From: Dechloromonas agitata is5
GTDB taxonomy: Bacteria; Pseudomonadota; Gammaproteobacteria; Burkholderiales; Rhodocyclaceae
Direction of reading: 5' to 3'
DNA length: 64,000 nucleotides
Assembly: GCF_000519045.1 (NCBI RefSeq)
Contig: NZ_KI912532.1
Location: forward strand, 3,153,867-3,217,866
Both the position numbers and the translations under genes were made by a program. The notes under the pieces were generated by a model. The model was not told the DNA's origin. It worked only from the letters and a program-made list of their open reading frames with translations, and did not search any database. Below are positions 33,776 to 45,247 of this stretch, piece after piece; the stretch's first letter is position 1; every line of letters begins with the position of its first letter.

Positions 33776-35272
33776 ATGAAGGATCTGGGAAGGATTCGGC
33801 GGTTGTTTTATCGGGATGGCCTGTCGCTGTCCGAGATTTCGCGGAAGACGGGGTATAGCCGGAACACCGTCAAACGTTGGTTACGGACACCGGAAGGGAC
33901 GGAGCCGAGGTACGAACGGCAGAACCCGAACGTCAAGATTGCCCCGTATGCGGCGCGCCTGATCAAGGCACTGGAGGCGGATGCCCGGCGCCCGAAACGG
34001 GATCGGCGTACCGCGCTGAAACTCTTTGGCGAATTGCAGGCTGCCGGATTCACCGGCACCTACTGCCGGGTCACCGAGTTCATCCGGCGCTGGCGGGCCG
34101 ATGGCGGTGCAGCCGTCAGTAAAGCCTTCGTTCCGCTCCACTTCGAGTTGGGCGAAGCCTTCCAGTTCGACTGGAGCGAAGAGCATCTGGTCATTGGCGG
34201 CGTCTGGCGGAAGATACTTGCCTCACATCTGAAACTCTGCGCCAGTCGGGCCTTTGTCGTTCAAGCCTACCCGACGCAAGGTCACGAAATGCTGTTTGAT
34301 GCCCACACCCGCTCGTTTGCTGCCTTGGGCGGCATTCCCCGACGCGGCATCTACGACAACATGAAGACGGCCGTCGATAAGGTGCAGAAAGGCAAATCCC
34401 GCATCGTCAATTCGCGCTTCTCGGCGATGGCCTCCCACTACCTGTTTGATCCGGATTTCTGCAATGTCGCCAGCGGCTGGGAGAAAGGCGTTGTCGAGAA
34501 GAACATCCAGGATAGTCGGCTGCGGCTCTGGCAGGATGCCGGTAAGGAACGGTTCAGTTCGTTCACCGAACTGAACGTTTGGCTGCTCGAGCGCTGCCGG
34601 GGGCTGTGGCAGGAATTGCGTCATCCCGAGTACGCCGATCTGACGGTGGCCGAGATGCTCGAACACGAGCAACCCAGCCTGATGCCGATGGTGGCGCCGT
34701 TCGATGGCTATGTCGAAACATTGGGCAAGGTATCGAGCACTTGTCTGGTGACACTGGATCGCAACCGCTACTCGGTCCCTTGCGAACTCGTGGGCCAGGC
34801 CGTCAGCCTGCGTCTTTATCCAGAGCGGATCGACATTGTGGCGCACGATACTCGGGTGGCCAGTCATCCCCGCAACTTCAGTCGCCAGCAAACCCTCTAC
34901 GACTGGCAGCACTACATTCCGCTGATTGAACGAAAGCCCGGTGCCTTGAGAAACGGTGCGCCGTTTGCCGACATGCCGGAACCGTTGCAACGATTACGCA
35001 ACTTGCTCCTGCGCCGGGAAGGTGGGGATCGGGTGATGGCCAAAGTGCTGTCAGCGATTGCGCAGTTTGACCTGGAAGCGGTGCTGGTCGCCGTCGATCT
35101 GGTGCTGGAGTCCGGCCTACCCAGTGCCGAGCACATCGAGAACATGCTCAACCGCCTGAAGTCGGGTCCCATGCCGCCACCGGTGGAAACGCCACTCACC
35201 CTCAGCGAAGTGCCGATTGCCGATACTGGCCGCTATGACCGCTTGCGTACCGAGGTGACTGATCATGCGTGA
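33776..35272 (+). CDS. istA: IS21-family transposase IstA
   Basis: The protein has 498 aa from ATG 33776; an ATG at 33767 is too close to AGGAG. An N-terminal HTH ([20 protein letters not shown]) is followed by the DDE integrase core ([41 protein letters not shown]). The C-terminal part contacts DNA ends. It overlaps istB by 8 bp. Confidence 0.94.
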   Translation: MKDLGRIRRLFYRDGLSLSEISRKTGYSRNTVKRWLRTPEGTEPRYERQNPNVKIAPYAARLIKALEADARRPKRDRRTALKLFGELQAAGFTGTYCRVTEFIRRWRADGGAAVSKAFVPLHFELGEAFQFDWSEEHLVIGGVWRKILASHLKLCASRAFVVQAYPTQGHEMLFDAHTRSFAALGGIPRRGIYDNMKTAVDKVQKGKSRIVNSRFSAMASHYLFDPDFCNVASGWEKGVVEKNIQDSRLRLWQDAGKERFSSFTELNVWLLERCRGLWQELRHPEYADLTVAEMLEHEQPSLMPMVAPFDGYVETLGKVSSTCLVTLDRNRYSVPCELVGQAVSLRLYPERIDIVAHDTRVASHPRNFSRQQTLYDWQHYIPLIERKPGALRNGAPFADMPEPLQRLRNLLLRREGGDRVMAKVLSAIAQFDLEAVLVAVDLVLESGLPSAEHIENMLNRLKSGPMPPPVETPLTLSEVPIADTGRYDRLRTEVTDHA

Positions 35273-36062
35273 GCTGATGAGCGAGTTCAAGGAACTGCGT
35301 CTGCACGGCATGGCCGGTGCGTGGGAGGAACTGACAGCCAACGGTGGCAGCCGTGTCGAAGCCTCCCGCTGGCTGATCGAGCATCTACTGCAAGCCGAGC
35401 ATACGGATCGCGTGATGCGTTCGATTGGCTATCAGATGCATGCGGCCCGCTTCCCGGTACATCGTGATCTGGCCGGATTCGACTTCGAGCAATCGAAAGT
35501 GGATCAGAAGCTGATCCGGCAACTGGCCGACCTCTCCTTTGCCGAGGAAGCCCAGAACGTCGTGTTCATTGGCGGTACGGGCACCGGCAAGACGCACCTG
35601 GCCACGGCGCTGGGTGTCTCGGGCATCACCCATCACAGCAAACGGGTGCGTTTCTTCTCGACAGTCGATCTGGTCAATGCGCTGGAACAGGAGAAGGCTG
35701 CCGGCAAAGCCGGGCGGATTGCCTTGGGGCTGCTGCGTATGGACCTGGTCATTCTCGATGAGTTGGGCTACCTGCCGTTCAGCCAGGCCGGTGGCGCCTT
35801 GCTGTTCCACTTGCTCTCAAAGCTCTACGAGCACACCAGTGTGATGATCACGACCAATCTGACCTTCGCTGAATGGCCGAGCGTCTTCGGTGATGCCAAG
35901 ATGACCACCGCCTTGCTCGACCGGCTGACGCATCACTGCCATATCGTGGAAACGGGCAACGAGTCGTTTCGCTTCCGGCACAGCACGGCCACTGCCAAGT
36001 CGAGGATCAAGGCACGGGAGCAGAGCAAGCGGGGAAATCCACCCGAAGCAGATCCGTTCTGA
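35265..36062 (+). CDS. istB: IS21-family helper ATPase IstB
   Basis: This 265-aa DnaA/DnaC-like AAA+ ATPase has Walker [15 protein letters not shown], Walker [15 protein letters not shown] and sensor TNLTFAEW. It loads and targets IstA. Intact; start overlaps the istA stop. Confidence 0.94.
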   Translation: MRELMSEFKELRLHGMAGAWEELTANGGSRVEASRWLIEHLLQAEHTDRVMRSIGYQMHAARFPVHRDLAGFDFEQSKVDQKLIRQLADLSFAEEAQNVVFIGGTGTGKTHLATALGVSGITHHSKRVRFFSTVDLVNALEQEKAAGKAGRIALGLLRMDLVILDELGYLPFSQAGGALLFHLLSKLYEHTSVMITTNLTFAEWPSVFGDAKMTTALLDRLTHHCHIVETGNESFRFRHSTATAKSRIKAREQSKRGNPPEADPF

Positions 36063-36190
36063 TCGGGGCCGCGTTGGGAAATCCGTTCCGGACTTCGTCC
36101 TCCACGGCTTCCCCAACGCATTCGTCGTGGCTCGGAAATCAGTTGTTCTGAGCTACACTTATCCACAAGCCAACCTATGTCAGGCGGCTA

Positions 36191-36508
36191 TCACACCTGG
36201 TCAAAATTCAACGCGCACAGGTGGTCAAATTTAAACGCGCGCCGACACAGCCAGGCACCGCTCACCAGGATCAGCGGAAAAAGCATGAAACTGGCCAGTG
36301 GGCGACTGATGTAGCGATAGATCACGCCGTTGACGGCGGCGAGCATCACGATACCCAGCAGCCCGCCAGCCAGAGCCAGCCGGTTGGCGCGCTGAATTAC
36401 TGGATGGTCATCTCGCGTTACCGCACGCAGCAGCAGGCAGAGCATGACCGCCAGGGAGAACAGGATGCCCGCGGTAAATGCCTCCCTAGCAAGCAGGTTG
36501 GTTTCCAT
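36191..36508 (-). pseudogene. Small membrane protein truncated at its C-terminus by IS21
   Basis: The native part is about 36248-36508: METNLLAREAFTAGILFSLA, then two further hydrophobic segments (LALAGGLLGIVMLAAVNGV, FMLFPLILVSGAWL). The last residues are IS21-encoded. It follows the HD-domain gene by 12 bp on the same strand, so it belonged to the integrase operon. No family is recognised. Confidence 0.65.
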
Positions 36509-36520
36509 ACCCTCCTCCTT

Positions 36521-37354
36521 TCAGCGCGCCAGCAGGTCGACCACCGGTTCGCGACTCAAGCGATCGGCCGTTGCCAACAGGGTGGCTTCAATCGAGGAGC
36601 TTGCGCGCGTCTCGAGGTGACGTCGGGCGATCAGGGCGTGAACCAAGGCGAGGTACTGCGCATCCGGCAGGATGACCTTGGTACGCGCCACGGCCAGCCA
36701 TTCGAGAATGGTGTGTTGGTATCCGACCCAGTACCCGCGTTCGGAGAGTATGTAGCCGTCCGGCGACAGACGGTAATCGTCTGCCTTGCCGGCATCGTGG
36801 AGTAAGGCGGCGGCAATCAGTACCTGCCCGGAGATATCGGAGAGACCGGAGGACAGTTTGGCAGCCTGTTCGGCAACGGCGACGCCATGACGGAAGTTGC
36901 GCCCAGGTTCCCAAGGATAGTCACTGCAGCCAACGGGGCCGGTGACATAGCGGTAGAAGCGCCCCCCCTCCCACATCACGGCGTTGAACAGGTGCTGCAA
37001 GTGCCGCCCCATCCGATCCCAGAGCATGGCAGCCCGCTGAACGGCATGACGATCCGCCAGCCAGGTGGGCGGAATGGTGTGGAAGGGATTGATGGCCGGG
37101 ATCGGTTTGTCGATCAGTTCGAGCCGACTGACCGGTAGGCGCCCATTCCGGAGTTGGTGGAAACAGGCGCCACGCAGCGCCACACAACAGCCGCGCTTGA
37201 GGCGGATGTCGACGTGACGGGAGGTCCAGCAGGCGGTGATCTGGGCATCCTTGTGGTAGAGGACGGCTTCGTTCATGACCTCGCGACCGGCGGCACCCGG
37301 CAATCGAACAAGGCTGACCAGGCGAAAGTGGAACGGAAGAATCGGCGTGTGCAT
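36521..37354 (-). CDS. HD-domain protein of the integrative element
   Basis: The protein has 277 aa from ATG 37354 (AGGAG upstream), 2 bp after the integrase stop. The N-terminal part is OB-like and unassigned. The HD domain is at about 175-270, with FRHGVAVAEQAAKL, AALLHDAGKADDYRL and YQHTILEWLAVA. It resembles the HD portion of TraI_2/MobH-type or YhaM-type proteins carried by integrative elements; without the relaxase part it is probably a phosphohydrolase of unknown substrate. Confidence 0.7.
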   Translation of the reverse strand: MHTPILPFHFRLVSLVRLPGAAGREVMNEAVLYHKDAQITACWTSRHVDIRLKRGCCVALRGACFHQLRNGRLPVSRLELIDKPIPAINPFHTIPPTWLADRHAVQRAAMLWDRMGRHLQHLFNAVMWEGGRFYRYVTGPVGCSDYPWEPGRNFRHGVAVAEQAAKLSSGLSDISGQVLIAAALLHDAGKADDYRLSPDGYILSERGYWVGYQHTILEWLAVARTKVILPDAQYLALVHALIARRHLETRASSSIEATLLATADRLSREPVVDLLAR

Positions 37355-37356
37355 GG

Positions 37357-38598
37357 TCAGGCTCCTTGGACGGGAATCGGGTTCGGGGTGTGGCCAAGAT
37401 TGGCGGCCAGCAGACGCTCGAAAGCCGAGCCGTCGCGTCGGGTCAGATTCGGGACATAGCGGGAATAAACGCGAAAGAGCATTTCCGTGGTGGCGTGCCC
37501 CAATTGCCGGGCAATCCACTCCGGGTTCTCCCCTGCCCCCAGCCATAAGGTGGCCGCCGTGTGGCGACACTGATAGGGACGACGCACCTTGAGCCCAAGA
37601 TGTCGGAGGAGCGGCTTCCAGACCCGGTTGTTGATGTTCTTGTAGTCGAGGGGCAGACCTTCCCGGTTACAGAAGACGAACGGCGAGATCTGGCGGGTGC
37701 TCTTCTCCTGCTCCTTGAGGGCATCGAAGACCAGTTGCGACATCTGAATATCGCGTTGCGAGTACATGGTTTTGGTGTCGGTTTCCTCACCTGCGACCAC
37801 TGTTTCGCGAACCAGGATCAGGCGGCGATCGAAATCGACGTACTTCCATTTCAGGCCATGGACTTCACCGGTCCGCATGCCGGTGAAGAAACGAACCGTG
37901 AAGTAATGTTTGAAATCGGCCCGTACGGTGTCGATGATCTTCTTCACTTCGTCGAGCGAGAAGGGTTCCACATCGGTCCGTTTGACCCTAAGTTGTTTGA
38001 TGTTGTCGAAGGGCGTGCGAAAATCAAAGCGGTCGGCGGCTTCGCAGAGGATTTGCCGAAGCGGATTCAATATCTTATTGATCCGTGGATTGGACAACAG
38101 GTTGGTCTTGTTCCGTGCCGGAGCTTTGGCGAGGTCTGCGCGGAATGCAAGAATGTCTGCCTTCGTGATGTTGCCGACCATCATGTCCCCGAAGCGGGGG
38201 ATGAGGCGTTTGTCGATGTCGTCGCGTACGGTCTTTTTGTGCGAGGTGCGCCACTCGACGGATTTCTCGGCGTACCAGATTTCTGCAAATTCTTTGAACA
38301 GCGGGGTGGCCTTCCCTGCCCCTGCGCCCAGATTACTTGCGGCCTGAGCAGAGAGTGTTTCCTGAACCAACGGCTCTACCGGATCAAACTTTGCCGCATT
38401 CTTGCTACCTGGAAAGAACTCACTGTAGTTGAAGGTCCCTAAAGCGATTTGTTCTTCAAGACGATCACAAACTTTTCCCATTACCTTGCGGTTGGCTGGC
38501 GTATCCCTCAGCCTGGTTTGCTCCCTAAAACGACGATTTCCGACTCTGAAATCGAAGAAGAGCAGCCCTGTGTCTGGACGAACCCGAATACTAGCCAT
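37357..38598 (-). CDS. Tyrosine recombinase (DUF3596-type phage/ICE integrase)
   Basis: The protein has 413 aa from ATG 38598 with GGAGGTG upstream. The arm-binding DUF3596 start reads MASIRVRPDTGLLFFDFRVG; the core-binding domain is about 115-215. The catalytic domain has Arg in TGMRTGEVHGLKW, the HxxR box QCRHTAATLWLGAG, His/Trp-box HATTEMLFRVYSRYV with nucleophile Tyr. It is intact. With the excisionase-like gene and the tRNA-Val gene 0.8 kb away, this marks an integrated element using the tRNA as attachment site (inference). Confidence 0.93.
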   Translation of the reverse strand: MASIRVRPDTGLLFFDFRVGNRRFREQTRLRDTPANRKVMGKVCDRLEEQIALGTFNYSEFFPGSKNAAKFDPVEPLVQETLSAQAASNLGAGAGKATPLFKEFAEIWYAEKSVEWRTSHKKTVRDDIDKRLIPRFGDMMVGNITKADILAFRADLAKAPARNKTNLLSNPRINKILNPLRQILCEAADRFDFRTPFDNIKQLRVKRTDVEPFSLDEVKKIIDTVRADFKHYFTVRFFTGMRTGEVHGLKWKYVDFDRRLILVRETVVAGEETDTKTMYSQRDIQMSQLVFDALKEQEKSTRQISPFVFCNREGLPLDYKNINNRVWKPLLRHLGLKVRRPYQCRHTAATLWLGAGENPEWIARQLGHATTEMLFRVYSRYVPNLTRRDGSAFERLLAANLGHTPNPIPVQGA

Positions 38599-38824
38599 GG
38601 CAAACACCTCCATTGGCCATCGGAATCGAAAAAACCGGAGCCACTGCGTGCCCCATGTCCTCTTCGATCCTTTCCCAAATGTAGAGAATTTTTCGGCCGC
38701 CAAACGGGCGGATGTAATGAACACCCTCGAGTAATACGCTGTCCTTAAGGCGCTCCCGAATCGTCCGGGGGTCATACTTTATTAATGAGGACAACTCCTC
38801 AGTTGTTAGGTACGTGTGTGACAT
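38591..38824 (-). CDS. Excisionase-like small DNA-binding protein
   Basis: The protein has 77 aa from ATG 38824 (GGAG upstream). It has a winged-helix/HTH pattern YLTTEELSSLIKYDPRTIRE, then HYIRPFGGRKILYIWERIEE, as in AlpA/Xis-type directionality factors. It overlaps the integrase start by 8 bp, so the two are translationally coupled. Confidence 0.8.
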   Translation of the reverse strand: MSHTYLTTEELSSLIKYDPRTIRERLKDSVLLEGVHYIRPFGGRKILYIWERIEEDMGHAVAPVFSIPMANGGVCHG

Positions 38825-38971
38825 TTCAATCTCCATAAAGTAATCTATTTCAGAATTCACTTTTTTCGCTTTCAACGAACAAAGTTCATCCTGAACGACA
38901 TTCTAGGCTGCAATTCGCCCTTGTCAAGACAATTTCTTCACTCTGGATGAATTTTATTTCTGGAGAACAAA

Positions 38972-39202
38972 ATGATTAGGTGCCATCTATCCCGACTTAT
39001 GGGGGAGCACAAAATGAAGGTAGTTGATGTTGCTCGGGAAACAGATTTACACCGCAACACGATTACGTTGCTCTACAACGAAACTGCCACAAGAGTTGAT
39101 CTAGAGACAATTGATCGCCTCTGCAGGCTCTTTAGGTGTTCAGTTAGCGATCTGTTTGAATTTATCGAAACTGAATCGAAAGACACTTCAAAAGGGCACT
39201 GA
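38972..39202 (+). CDS. Cro/CI (XRE)-family repressor-like protein
   Basis: This 76-aa HTH protein has VDVARETDLHRNTITLLYNE then VDLETIDRLCRLFRCSVSDL. It is divergent from the xis-int genes across a short AT-rich gap, the usual place for a lysogeny-type control switch of an integrative element. Confidence 0.88.
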   Translation: MIRCHLSRLMGEHKMKVVDVARETDLHRNTITLLYNETATRVDLETIDRLCRLFRCSVSDLFEFIETESKDTSKGH

Positions 39203-39332
39203 AGGCAGAATTCGTATTCTGAACGATAGCTACGCCCCTCAAAACAAGAAGGCACGAGATGGGCGCAAGATGGGCACAATTTGGGCACGGCACTCAAATC
39301 TGCCACCGCCAAAGCAATTAACGCGCACAAAC

Positions 39333-39370
39333 AAAAAACCCGCCAAGCCTTGAGCTGAGCGGGTTTTCGT
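39333..39370 (-). terminator. Terminator of tRNA-Val
   Basis: On the minus strand the arms are AAAACCCGC and GCGGGTTTT, followed by TTTGTTTG. It lies about 25-60 bp beyond the tRNA 3' end. Nearly the same sequence occurs at 28807-28841. Confidence 0.8.
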
Positions 39371-39393
39371 TTTCCTGAGAGGGCCACAATGGG

Positions 39394-39468
39394 TGGTGGG
39401 CGGTACTGGGATCGAACCAGTGACCCCTGCCGTGTGAAGGCAGTGCTCTACCGCTGAGCTAACCGCCC
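39394..39468 (-). tRNA. tRNA-Val (anticodon CAC)
   Basis: This 75-nt cloverleaf including encoded CCA has acceptor GGGCGGT/ACCGCCC, D-arm TAGCTCAGCGGTAGAGCA, anticodon stem CTGCC/GGCAG with loop TTCACAC, and T-arm GGTTCGATCCC. The anticodon CAC reads GUG. It is adjacent to the integrase module and is a probable integration site. Confidence 0.95.
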
Positions 39469-39565
39469 TCCTCAGGAGCCGCGCATTTAACCATAATCAA
39501 GCCAGACGGTCAAACGCGGGTCGGCTAGAATATCGCCCTTTGCCTTTCCAAAGATTACGGATTCC

Positions 39566-40960
39566 ATGAAGCCTGTCCGCACCCGTTTCGCCCCCAGCCC
39601 CACCGGTTACCTGCACATCGGCGGCGCCCGTACCGCACTGTTTTCCTGGGCCTATGCCCGCCGCCACGGCGGAACGTTCGTCCTGCGCATTGAAGATACC
39701 GACGTTGCCCGTTCCACCCCGGAGGCCGTGCAGGCTATTCTCGACGGCATGCAGTGGCTGGGCCTGGAACACGACGAAGGCCCCTTCTATCAGATGCAGC
39801 GCATGGATCGCTACAAGGAAGTGATTCAGCAGATGCTGGCCGCCGGCCACGCCTATTACTGCTACACCAGCAAGGAAGAACTGGATGCCCTGCGCGCCGA
39901 ACAGGAAGCGAAGAAGGAAAAGCCGCGCTACGACGGCCGCTGGCGCCCGGAAGCCGGCAAGACACTGCCCCCCCCGCCAAGCGATGTGCCGCCGGTCGTC
40001 CGCTTCAAGAACCCGAAGGATGGCGTCGTCGCCTGGGATGATCAGGTCAAGGGCCGCATCGAATTCGCCAATACGGAGCTTGATGACCTGATCATCGCCC
40101 GCGCCGACGGCACGCCGACCTACAACTTCTGCGTCTGCGTCGACGACTGGGACATGGGCATCACCCACGTCATCCGCGGCGACGACCACGTCAACAACAC
40201 GCCCCGCCAGATCAACATCCTCAAGGCGCTGGGCGCCGAGGTGCCGACCTACGCCCACCTGTCGATGATCCTCGGCGACGACGGCGCCAAGCTCTCCAAG
40301 CGCCACGGCGCCGTGTCGGTCATGCAGTACGACGATGACGGCTTCCTGACCGAAGCCGTCATCAATTATCTGGCCCGCCTCGGTTGGTCGCACGGCGACG
40401 ACGAGGTGTTCTCGCGCCAGCAGTTCGTCGAATGGTTCGACCTCGACCACATCACCGCCTCGGCCGCCCAGTTCAATACCGAAAAACTACTCTGGCTGAA
40501 CCAGCACTACATGAAGCAGCTATCGCCTGCCGACCTGGCCGCCAAGGTGAAGCCCCGCCTGGCTGCCCGCGGTGTCGACACCGATGCCGGCCCGAGCCTG
40601 GAGCAGGCTGTCGCCTTGTATGTCGACCGCTGCAATACGCTGAACGTGCTGGCCGACGCCGTCGAAGTCTTCTATGTGCCGGTCACGCCGCACGCCGAAC
40701 TGCTCGCCCAACACCTTGGCGATGACGCCCGCCCGGCTTTGGCCGATTTTGCGACCGGCATCGCCAGCGTTGCCTGGGAAGCACCGGCCATCAATGCCCT
40801 GATCAAGGAGACTGTGACCAAAAACGGCCTCAAGATGCCCAAACTGGCCATGCCGCTGCGCGTCATCCTGACCGGCCAGGCGCAGACACCGTCGGTCGAT
40901 GCGGTGATCTGCCTGATCGGCCGGGAGCGTGTTACGGAGGCCTTGGCAAAATATCTCTAA
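39566..40960 (+). CDS. gltX: Glutamyl-tRNA synthetase
   Basis: This 464-aa class I aminoacyl-tRNA synthetase charges tRNA-Glu. The HIGH-type motif is in [20 protein letters not shown], the KMSKS-type motif is [11 protein letters not shown], and the catalytic core also shows [10 protein letters not shown] and [16 protein letters not shown]. The C-terminal anticodon-binding helical domain ends [11 protein letters not shown]. Length and order are typical. Fittingly, a tRNA array containing two tRNA-Glu genes follows 60 bp downstream. Confidence 0.97.
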   Translation: MKPVRTRFAPSPTGYLHIGGARTALFSWAYARRHGGTFVLRIEDTDVARSTPEAVQAILDGMQWLGLEHDEGPFYQMQRMDRYKEVIQQMLAAGHAYYCYTSKEELDALRAEQEAKKEKPRYDGRWRPEAGKTLPPPPSDVPPVVRFKNPKDGVVAWDDQVKGRIEFANTELDDLIIARADGTPTYNFCVCVDDWDMGITHVIRGDDHVNNTPRQINILKALGAEVPTYAHLSMILGDDGAKLSKRHGAVSVMQYDDDGFLTEAVINYLARLGWSHGDDEVFSRQQFVEWFDLDHITASAAQFNTEKLLWLNQHYMKQLSPADLAAKVKPRLAARGVDTDAGPSLEQAVALYVDRCNTLNVLADAVEVFYVPVTPHAELLAQHLGDDARPALADFATGIASVAWEAPAINALIKETVTKNGLKMPKLAMPLRVILTGQAQTPSVDAVICLIGRERVTEALAKYL

Positions 40961-40977
40961 AAAATCGCGAAAAGCCC

Positions 40978-41006
40978 TTTACAAGGCCCAATGAGGTGCC
41001 TATAAT
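40978..41006 (+). promoter_or_regulatory. Sigma-70 promoter of the tRNA array
   Basis: TTTACA (40978-40983), 17-nt spacer and TATAAT (41001-41006) form a near-consensus promoter. The expected start is about 12 nt before tRNA-Ala at 41025. Confidence 0.88.
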
Positions 41007-41024
41007 GCGGCCTTCTTTCGCGGC

Positions 41025-41100
<76 letters not shown>

Positions 41101-41122
41101 AGTGCGAAAGAAGTTAGTCCGG

Positions 41123-41198
41123 GTCCCCATCGTCTAGAGGCCTAGGACACCGCCCTTTCACGGCGGTAACTGGGGTTCGAATCCCCATGGGGACGCCA
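41123..41198 (+). tRNA. tRNA-Glu (anticodon TTC), copy 1
   Basis: This 76-nt gene has acceptor GTCCCCA, anticodon loop CTTTCAC and encoded GCCA end. It is identical to the copy at 41481. Confidence 0.97.
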
Positions 41199-41225
41199 AG
41201 AATTTGGTAGTGCAGGTTAAAGTGC

Positions 41226-41302
41226 GGAGTGGTAGTTCAGTCGGTTAGAATACCGGCCTGTCACGCCGGGGGTCGCGGGTTCGAGTCCCGTCCACTCCGC
41301 CA
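41226..41302 (+). tRNA. tRNA-Asp (anticodon GTC), copy 1
   Basis: This 77-nt gene has acceptor GGAGTGG, anticodon stem CCGGC/GCCGG with loop CTGTCAC and encoded CCA. It is identical to the copy at 41584. Confidence 0.97.
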
Positions 41303-41372
41303 GTTTTACGGGTTGCAGCGAAAGCTGCATTCCGGGTCGAAAGGCCAAAACGTAGTTTGGCTGTCTCCTTGA

Positions 41373-41448
<76 letters not shown>

Positions 41449-41480
41449 AGCACCAGACTACACAACGCAGTTTTGTCCGG

Positions 41481-41556
41481 GTCCCCATCGTCTAGAGGCC
41501 TAGGACACCGCCCTTTCACGGCGGTAACTGGGGTTCGAATCCCCATGGGGACGCCA
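41481..41556 (+). tRNA. tRNA-Glu (anticodon TTC), copy 2
   Basis: Identical to copy 1, and the 27-bp spacer to tRNA-Asp is also identical, showing a recent duplication or gene conversion. Confidence 0.97.
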
Positions 41557-41583
41557 AGAATTTGGTAGTGCAGGTTAAAGTGC

Positions 41584-41660
41584 GGAGTGGTAGTTCAGTC
41601 GGTTAGAATACCGGCCTGTCACGCCGGGGGTCGCGGGTTCGAGTCCCGTCCACTCCGCCA
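41584..41660 (+). tRNA. tRNA-Asp (anticodon GTC), copy 2
   Basis: Last gene of the array, identical to copy 1, followed at once by an intrinsic terminator. Confidence 0.97.
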
Positions 41661-41665
41661 GTAAT

Positions 41666-41691
41666 AAAAACCAGCTTCGGCTGGTTTTTTT
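41666..41691 (+). terminator. Terminator of the tRNA array
   Basis: AAAACCAGC-TTCG-GCTGGTTTTTTT is a stable UUCG tetraloop hairpin with a T-tract, 6 bp after the last tRNA. Confidence 0.93.
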
Positions 41692-41772
41692 ACGTCCATT
41701 GCCAAAATACCCCCCACCCGCGGCAAGGTATAATTTCGCTCCTTCGAATCACGCGAGCCAGGCCATCCCCCC

Positions 41773-43272
41773 ATGCAGCACCGTTTCATCTCAACGCCTC
41801 TGCTCCGGATTCGCCACGCCGTACTCGTCATCACCCTCTCACTCCTCATCGCGCCAGCATCGGCGCAAATGGGTGAAACATCCCCGTTCTCATCCCTGAG
41901 CATGCCGGTGCTGCTCGACTCGCCGGCCAACGATTCCCTGGCAGTCCAGGAAATTCAGGGGGCGCCGCAACTGCCGGTCAGCATCGACCTAACCGTCCGT
42001 GAGAACAACCTGTGGGACCGCATTCGCAATGGTTTTGCGATGACCGACCTGAATGACGATCTGGTGCTCTACTACCAGCAGTGGTACCAGAACCGGCCGG
42101 ATGCCCTGCGCCGCATGGTCGAGCGCAGCCGGCCCTACCTGCACCACATTGTCGAGGAACTCGAAGCACGCGGCATGCCGACCGAACTGGCCCTGCTGCC
42201 CATGGTGGAAAGCTCGTTCAACCCCAATGCCTACTCGCGGGCCCATGCTTCCGGCCTGTGGCAATTCATTCCATCGACCGGCAAGCGGTTCAACCTGGAA
42301 CAGAACTGGTGGCGCGATGAGCGGCGCGATATCGTCGCCTCGACCAATGCGGCGCTTGACTACCTGCAGAGCATCTACGACATGCACGGCGACTGGCACC
42401 TCGCACTGGCCTCGTACAACTGGGGTGAAGGCGCCGTCAAACGGGCGATCACTAAAAACGAGGCGCGCGGTCTGCCGACCGATTACCCCAGCCTGAACAT
42501 GCCGAACGAAACCCGGCATTACGTTCCGAAATTGCAGGCGCTGAAGAACATTTTCGGGAACCCGGGCCTCATCGCCCGCCTCGGCCTACCCTTCATTCCG
42601 AACGAACCTTATTTCGCCACGCTGGAAACGCCGCGCCCGATCGACGTCAAAACCGCCGCCCAACTGGCCAACATGTCGGTCGAAGAATTCCAGCGCCTGA
42701 ATCCGTCCCACAACCGGCCGATCATCAAACCCGACACCCCCGTGGTCATCCCGGCCGACAAGGTTGATGATTTCCGCAGCAAGTTGCACGACAGCCGGGT
42801 GCCACTCACCCAGTGGCAGGCCTACACGGTGACATCGGCTGAGCGCCTGGAGCAGATTGCCGCCCGTTTCAACACGACGGCGGCCGAACTCGCCCGTGTC
42901 AACGGCCTTTCCGAAAAAGTCCGGCTCGGTGCCGGTTCAACCCTGCTGGTCCCCGGCAATGGCAGCTCATCGGGCCTCACCTCGCTGCTCAACGCCCAGG
43001 CCCCTCAACACATCATCGAACCGGAACGTATTGCCCGCACCTGTGGCAAAGGCAACAAGCGGAGTGCGAAATGTGCGCCACGCGACGAATCCCCGGCAAG
43101 CAAGGGGAGCAAAACCGCCAAGGATGGCGGTAACGCCGGCCCTACCAAGGCGAGCCGGGCAACGGCCGGCAAGCCCGACGCCAAGGGTGCCAAGAGTACC
43201 GCCCGGAACACTGCCAAGCCGACCCCCGCCAAACCGGCGGCCAGTCAGCCGACGAACAAGAAGCGCAAATGA
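41773..43272 (+). CDS. mltD: Membrane-bound lytic murein transglycosylase D
   Basis: This 499-aa protein has a signal sequence (LVITLSLLIAPASAQ). The SLT domain (about 125-260) carries the catalytic Glu in ALLPMVESSFNPNAYS, with ASGLWQFIPSTGKRFNL and WHLALASYNWGEGAV. A central region (265-335) is followed by one clear LysM (WQAYTVTSAERLEQIAARFN, TTAAELARVNGL). The C-terminal 90 residues are Lys/Ala/Pro-rich. It cleaves peptidoglycan to 1,6-anhydro-muropeptides in the periplasm. I see no lipobox, unlike E. coli MltD. Confidence 0.92.
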   Translation: MQHRFISTPLLRIRHAVLVITLSLLIAPASAQMGETSPFSSLSMPVLLDSPANDSLAVQEIQGAPQLPVSIDLTVRENNLWDRIRNGFAMTDLNDDLVLYYQQWYQNRPDALRRMVERSRPYLHHIVEELEARGMPTELALLPMVESSFNPNAYSRAHASGLWQFIPSTGKRFNLEQNWWRDERRDIVASTNAALDYLQSIYDMHGDWHLALASYNWGEGAVKRAITKNEARGLPTDYPSLNMPNETRHYVPKLQALKNIFGNPGLIARLGLPFIPNEPYFATLETPRPIDVKTAAQLANMSVEEFQRLNPSHNRPIIKPDTPVVIPADKVDDFRSKLHDSRVPLTQWQAYTVTSAERLEQIAARFNTTAAELARVNGLSEKVRLGAGSTLLVPGNGSSSGLTSLLNAQAPQHIIEPERIARTCGKGNKRSAKCAPRDESPASKGSKTAKDGGNAGPTKASRATAGKPDAKGAKSTARNTAKPTPAKPAASQPTNKKRK

Positions 43273-43273
43273 C

Positions 43274-45246
<1,973 letters not shown>

Positions 45247-45247
<1 letters not shown>

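Larger units (their letters stand above)
33662..36247 (+). mobile_element. IS21-family insertion sequence
   Basis: The left end TGTTGACGCTCGTT and the right end inverted TGTCGGCGCGCGTT are followed by repeated transposase-binding motifs, TGAAAACTGACCAG and TGAAAATTGACCAG on the left and two copies of TGGTCAAA on the right. Length is 2586 bp with intact istA and istB. No target duplication is evident, and the flanks carry unrelated gene fragments. Confidence 0.9.
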
